A stretch of 7,428 bases of DNA from Acidobacteriota bacterium (GTDB lineage: Bacteria; Planctomycetota; Phycisphaerae; WQYP01; JAJZKJ01), in NCBI GenBank assembly GCA_021804195.1, contig JAJZKJ010000103.1:1-7428 (forward strand), written 5' to 3'. The notes under the pieces were generated by a model. The model was not told where the DNA came from and did no database searches. It saw only the letters and a program-made list of their open reading frames with translations. Positions 3,541 to 7,428 of this stretch are shown piece by piece. Numbering within the stretch: position 1 is the first letter of the stretch; the number at the start of each line of letters is the position of its first letter. A program made the position numbers and the translations under genes.

Positions 3541-6500
3541 ACGCGGCCGGTCCGGAGAGCAACCCCATGGAGCAAACACCATCCCAGCCAAGTCCGTCCG
3601 TTTCGGCGCCGCCATCTGCGCCACCGGCGTCCGCGTCGCCATCAGCGCCCCCGGCGACGCCGCTGAGGCGCCGCTGGCGCAGGCGCTGGCTGGTCATCCT
3701 GACCCTGGCGGCGGTGGTAACGATCGCGGCGAGCGCCTTGGTCGGCCAACGGTTTTTAGAATCTCATTACGCCCACCAATGGGTTCTCAACAGGCTCCAG
3801 ACCTTCCTGGGTCTGCGCATCAACGCCCGGAAAATCACCATCAATTGGCAAGGCCGGACCACGCTCTACGGCGTCGACGTCGGCCTGCCTCTGGGTCACT
3901 GGCCGTTTTTGCACATTGCGAAATTGCGCTTCACGCATAATATCGTTCCCCTGTTTCTGCTGACCGGGGAATTGCGTCTGCGGGCCATACAAATCGTGGC
4001 TCCCCGGTTGATTGTGCGCCGCAGCAGCCAGGGCGGACGGAATATTTCGCTTGCCTGGAGCGCGATCCGCCACGCCTGGGAACAATGGAAGACGACTCAT
4101 CCGGGCACCCGGCCTTTGTCCGCAACAACCTTCCCGGTCGTGACGCTAACCGAGGGAAGTCTGAGCGAGCCGGCGCCAACCGGGCGGGGGCTTAAGATCA
4201 CGGGCATTACCCTGGCTGCCCATCCGCAAGGTCCCCTGACGTGGCGTTTTCGCCTGGCCACGGCGATGACGGCGCGGGGCGGCTGGCTGAAAGCCCGGGG
4301 CGTGCTGGTTCCGGGCCAGGACTGGTTCCACAGCGTGCAGCTTTCCGCCGCGGGAATACAGACCTGGCTCAAAGCATTCTGGCCGCAGTGGCGGGGGGGT
4401 GATGTGCTCATGCGAACCCATTTACTCGGTCAATACGCCAAATCCGTCTTGCATGAAAAACTCACCCGTGCCCGTATTCGCATCGGCCCGGTGCAATTGC
4501 GCGGCAGCGCCACGGTCGCCTACACCCCGACCGGCTGGCGAATCTCGCCGCAACATCTGAACGTGCGCATGCCCTGGATTCGCGGACCGATCCTGCTCTA
4601 TCGCGGCCAACTTTGGGCCGACGACCGGGGCATCCATATCCAGAAGCTGGCGGCCCAGGCCGGCGGCGGCGAAATTCATCTGACCGGTTTAATGAATCCC
4701 GCCATGGGCAGCGCCCAGGCCAAGGCGTCGTGGCACAACGTGTCGCTATTCGGCGCCGAACTGCAAAGCGGATCGTTGAACTTTCACCTGGCGTCGCCCT
4801 GGCCGAGCTGGCGGGTCCTCGCCGCCGATATCACAACCAGCGGGCAGACGCCTTACGGTTCGTGGAACGCCCAACTTCAACTCTCCGCACAGGGAAGTTT
4901 TCGCCGGGGGCTTAATTGGCAACTCGCGGCGCCGCAGCTTTCCTGGCAGCATTGGCGAAACATCAATTTGAGCGGTTTGCATGCCGTGGGAACATTCGCC
5001 AACGAAAAAATCGTCGTGCGCCGTTGCACGCTGGCGAGCGATCCTCACTCGCTTCTAACCGGCAGCTACAGCCTGTTCCTGGGCCTGTGGCACCTGCATC
5101 TGCGCGCACCCGGCAACGCCATTCCCCTGGCCGCGCTTCCCCCTAATGTAAACTTTCGTTTGGACGCCTACGGCAACTGGGGCGGCATGGATTTGGAAAA
5201 TCTAACCGTGAAAAATCCTTCCTGGAGCCTCACCGCCAGCGGCAACTGCATTTTTATCAATCAATATCCGGCGCACCTGCTGCTGACCGTTACCGGCCTG
5301 CCGCTGGTTTCGCCGGGCGCGACCGCCAAGACCGCCTGGTCCGTCGGTGGTCTGATATCCGGAAAATTGCTGGCCACGGGCACTTTGTTGCCGGTGAAAC
5401 TGAATATTAACGGCCAGCTTGCGGGCACAAGGTTGACGGTGAACAACCATCCCCTGCTCTTGCCGACGGTTCATGTCCATGGCCTGCTGACCCGGCGCCA
5501 CGTGCAAGTGGCCGCAATCCCGCTGGCACTGCTGGGTGGTCGGATCACCATTGCCGCCACGGCACGTACTTCCGGAAGACTCGCGACGATGAACTTCGCG
5601 GCCCAGGGGCTGTCCGCCGCCCAACTGGCCACCTGGTTGCTGCCGCCCCAGGCGCAGAAATTCAGCGGCCAGGTAAACTTGAGTGTCCGGGTCGACGTGC
5701 CGAATCGCGACGTGCATCAGGCCCATGTCCAGGGAACCATCGCGTTGGACAACATAGTTCCACCGCCGCTGCCGCTGGGTTTGGTCGTGTCCCACATCGC
5801 CACCGCCTCGGCCAAAATGATTTTTGACCATGGCGTGTTAACGCTCAATCCGATCGTGATTCAGGAAGCCGGGAGTTTCATTCACGCCACGGCCAGTTGG
5901 GCGCAAGCCAATCCGCAGAATGTGCAATTGCAGTTTACCGTCGCCCATTGGCCGCTGGCGATACCCAGTAAGAACATATCCATATCTTTATCCGGCCAGG
6001 GGCAGGGAAGTTGGCCCTGGCTCCAACCGGCCGCCTACGGGAATGCCGACATCCGGGCGCATTTTCTCCAAACGGTTGTTCTACCAGGCAAGGTCAAGCC
6101 CGCCCGTCCGGCGGCAAAAAATGTCTTGCCCCCGCGCCCCCCAACGACATCATCCGCCATTCGCACGACAAGACCGGCAACGCCGGCAAAGAAAGCTCCG
6201 CCGGCGCCTCCCCGCACGGTGGTTCTGCGGGGACATCTCACGGGGCATGTCACGGCCACGGGGCAGCGGATGGCAATTTCGCATCTTCGCGCCGCGGCGA
6301 TGGGCAACACGTTCAGCGGTTCGGTGGCGTATACCTGGGGTCATCCGCTGGCCGCGGCCGCCCAATTGCATTACGACGTGCCGCACCTGGCGGCGCTTTT
6401 GCCGGGTGTGCAGCCGCTGCGCCTGCTCCATGGCGATTTCGCCGGGACGCTCGCGCTTGGACCGGCCGCGGGCCCCCATCCACTGGCGCCTTTGCAATTG

Positions 6501-7292
6501 AGCATGAAAATTCATGCCCGGCGGGCGCGCTTCGCGGCCATGCACATCGACGATTCGCAATTTACGCTATTCTTCACCCACCACAGCGCCGTGCTCGCCA
6601 AGTCCACATTCGCTCTGGCTGATGGAACCATCCGGCCGTGGGCCATGTTCACCCGCCACAGCGGCGCGATTTATTCCGCGCAGGCGAACCTGCGTTTCCA
6701 GGGCGTGCAACTCGGACAGATCACGCAAAGCGTTCAACCCGATCGGCCCCCGATACCCGGCCTGCTCGCCGGGCGCGCGGTAATCATTGCCACTCCGGGA
6801 AGATGGCGCTACGCCTTCGGCCATGGGCGCATCCGCATCACGCGTTCCGATCTGTCGGATACCGCCATCATAGCCGCGGTGGATCGGCCGTTGACCGTCA
6901 TGCCGATCGGCGCGCCGACCGGTCGCGGCGCGGCCCGCTGGCGGGTGGAAAATGGCGACGCCCACATCACCTCCCTGCATTATTGGAATCGGGGCGTGTA
7001 CGTGCTGGGCACAGGCGTCATTAACAACATCTGGCGAATGCCCGAGAGCCGTATCAAGGGCGACGTGGTCGGAACCGTCCGGCCCTTCCGCAATTTCCAT
7101 ATTCCATTTATTCCCCAGGCCAGGGCGGTTCTGGACGCTTTGCAATCCAATGTCAGTTCCGTGGAGGTCACCGGCACCTGGGCCAATCCGGTGACGACGC
7201 CCGTGGCGTTCAAACGATTCAAGTCGGCCATCCAGGAGATATTCGTCCGCGCCGTCGTCGGCCGGGCCAAGGCGTCGCCTGCCGCGCCATAG
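3537..7292 (+). CDS. AsmA/TamB/YhdP-like membrane-anchored envelope protein
   Basis: A 1251-residue protein. Residues 12-42 are a Pro/Ser/Ala-rich cytoplasmic leader, followed by Arg-rich LRRRWRRR and one membrane helix (WLVILTLAAVVTIAASALVG, 51-70). The rest is predicted periplasmic and beta-rich. Residues about 88-165 look like an AsmA N-terminal domain (LGLRINARKITINW, then LRAIQIVAPRLIVRR). Residues about 1045-1235 look like an AsmA-type C-terminal domain: FQGVQLGQI, LLAGRAVI, GHGRIRITRSDL, NGDAHITSLHYW, GTGVINN, then VEVTGTWANPVTTPVAFKRF. A Pro/Ala/Lys linker (852-893) interrupts the domain. E. coli YhdP and TamB are of nearly the same length; those proteins form long grooves thought to carry phospholipids between membranes, so a similar role is inferred here. 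Start: ATG 3537 overlaps the lipoprotein stop (ATGA). ATG 3567 with GGAG 9 nt upstream is equally possible and would give 1241 residues. Which of the AsmA subfamilies it belongs to cannot be settled by eye. Confidence 0.8.
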   Translation: MNAAGPESNPMEQTPSQPSPSVSAPPSAPPASASPSAPPATPLRRRWRRRWLVILTLAAVVTIAASALVGQRFLESHYAHQWVLNRLQTFLGLRINARKITINWQGRTTLYGVDVGLPLGHWPFLHIAKLRFTHNIVPLFLLTGELRLRAIQIVAPRLIVRRSSQGGRNISLAWSAIRHAWEQWKTTHPGTRPLSATTFPVVTLTEGSLSEPAPTGRGLKITGITLAAHPQGPLTWRFRLATAMTARGGWLKARGVLVPGQDWFHSVQLSAAGIQTWLKAFWPQWRGGDVLMRTHLLGQYAKSVLHEKLTRARIRIGPVQLRGSATVAYTPTGWRISPQHLNVRMPWIRGPILLYRGQLWADDRGIHIQKLAAQAGGGEIHLTGLMNPAMGSAQAKASWHNVSLFGAELQSGSLNFHLASPWPSWRVLAADITTSGQTPYGSWNAQLQLSAQGSFRRGLNWQLAAPQLSWQHWRNINLSGLHAVGTFANEKIVVRRCTLASDPHSLLTGSYSLFLGLWHLHLRAPGNAIPLAALPPNVNFRLDAYGNWGGMDLENLTVKNPSWSLTASGNCIFINQYPAHLLLTVTGLPLVSPGATAKTAWSVGGLISGKLLATGTLLPVKLNINGQLAGTRLTVNNHPLLLPTVHVHGLLTRRHVQVAAIPLALLGGRITIAATARTSGRLATMNFAAQGLSAAQLATWLLPPQAQKFSGQVNLSVRVDVPNRDVHQAHVQGTIALDNIVPPPLPLGLVVSHIATASAKMIFDHGVLTLNPIVIQEAGSFIHATASWAQANPQNVQLQFTVAHWPLAIPSKNISISLSGQGQGSWPWLQPAAYGNADIRAHFLQTVVLPGKVKPARPAAKNVLPPRPPTTSSAIRTTRPATPAKKAPPAPPRTVVLRGHLTGHVTATGQRMAISHLRAAAMGNTFSGSVAYTWGHPLAAAAQLHYDVPHLAALLPGVQPLRLLHGDFAGTLALGPAAGPHPLAPLQLSMKIHARRARFAAMHIDDSQFTLFFTHHSAVLAKSTFALADGTIRPWAMFTRHSGAIYSAQANLRFQGVQLGQITQSVQPDRPPIPGLLAGRAVIIATPGRWRYAFGHGRIRITRSDLSDTAIIAAVDRPLTVMPIGAPTGRGAARWRVENGDAHITSLHYWNRGVYVLGTGVINNIWRMPESRIKGDVVGTVRPFRNFHIPFIPQARAVLDALQSNVSSVEVTGTWANPVTTPVAFKRFKSAIQEIFVRAVVGRAKASPAAP

Positions 7293-7428
7293 GCCCTCTC
7301 TCCCAAGTTCACTCTCCCCCGGGCTAGTGCTCTGTCAGCCGTGTAATGATGGATTGATTGGCCGGAAACGGGCCAGATGCAAGGAGCCAGCGGCGAAAAC
7401 CGGGTCCGTAGACCCCTTGAGCCGCTGC
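7293..7428. other. Non-coding right end with nested stem-loop, possible repeat-element edge
   Basis: No gene is supportable in these 136 bases after the AsmA-like gene. At the extreme right CAGCGGC (7388-7394) pairs with GCCGCTG (7421-7427), enclosing a second stem GGGTC (7402-7406) and GACCC (7411-7415) with loop CGTA. No T-run follows within the window, so a classic terminator cannot be claimed. The stretch beginning CTAGTGCTCTGTCAGCC (7324-7340) looks like the outer end of an insertion sequence or a dispersed repeat. This is an impression only, since its partner end would lie outside the window. Confidence 0.35.

Noticed and set aside
5202..5831. Minus-strand frame of 209 codons inside the AsmA-like gene
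   Set aside because: It lies fully antisense to a well-supported gene, is Gln/Gly/Arg-rich without domains, and is best explained by codon bias.

Overview
The window is GC-rich bacterial DNA that looks like a Planctomycetota chromosome, possibly from the Phycisphaerae. This assignment is an inference. It rests on the overall gene style: a lipoprotein resembling the planctomycete DUF6655 family, a large AsmA-type envelope protein, a small stand-alone kinase, and Arg/Ala-rich sigma-like proteins. There is no rRNA, tRNA or marker gene to confirm it.

Left part (1-967) is an accessory or scarred region. Its two ends carry a perfect 22-bp inverted repeat (1-22 and 882-903). Between them lie a short minus-strand gene of unknown function (204-476) and, starting head-to-head with overlapping start codons, the N-terminal stump of a protein kinase (475-702). 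The kinase homology ends within a few bases of the first of two CRISPR-like repeats (671-705 and 743-787), which are separated by a 37-nt spacer-sized segment. No cas gene is present. The pattern suggests a decayed mobile or defence-type island.

Middle part (about 890-2592) holds two adjacent plus-strand genes for sigma-70-like proteins. The first (968-1795) resembles FliA/WhiG sigma factors in regions 2 and 4 but lacks a recognisable region 3. The second (1963-2592) is smaller, with a region-2-like segment and only a weak C-terminal helix-turn-helix candidate. A plausible promoter for the first gene straddles the outer edge of the inverted repeat and contains two copies of a 9-bp motif one helical turn apart.

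The 2593-2871 intergenic region is not coding as far as I can see. It contains a perfect 34-bp palindrome with a third competing arm, followed by a second large hairpin. Both palindromes share the core CTRCCGGYAG.

Right part (2872-7292) is a two-gene operon: an outer-membrane-type lipoprotein whose stop codon overlaps (ATGA) the start of a 1251-residue AsmA/TamB/YhdP-like protein with one N-terminal membrane anchor. Together they suggest a role in cell-envelope lipid transport or maintenance. The last 136 bases are non-coding and contain a nested stem-loop, perhaps the edge of a repeat element.
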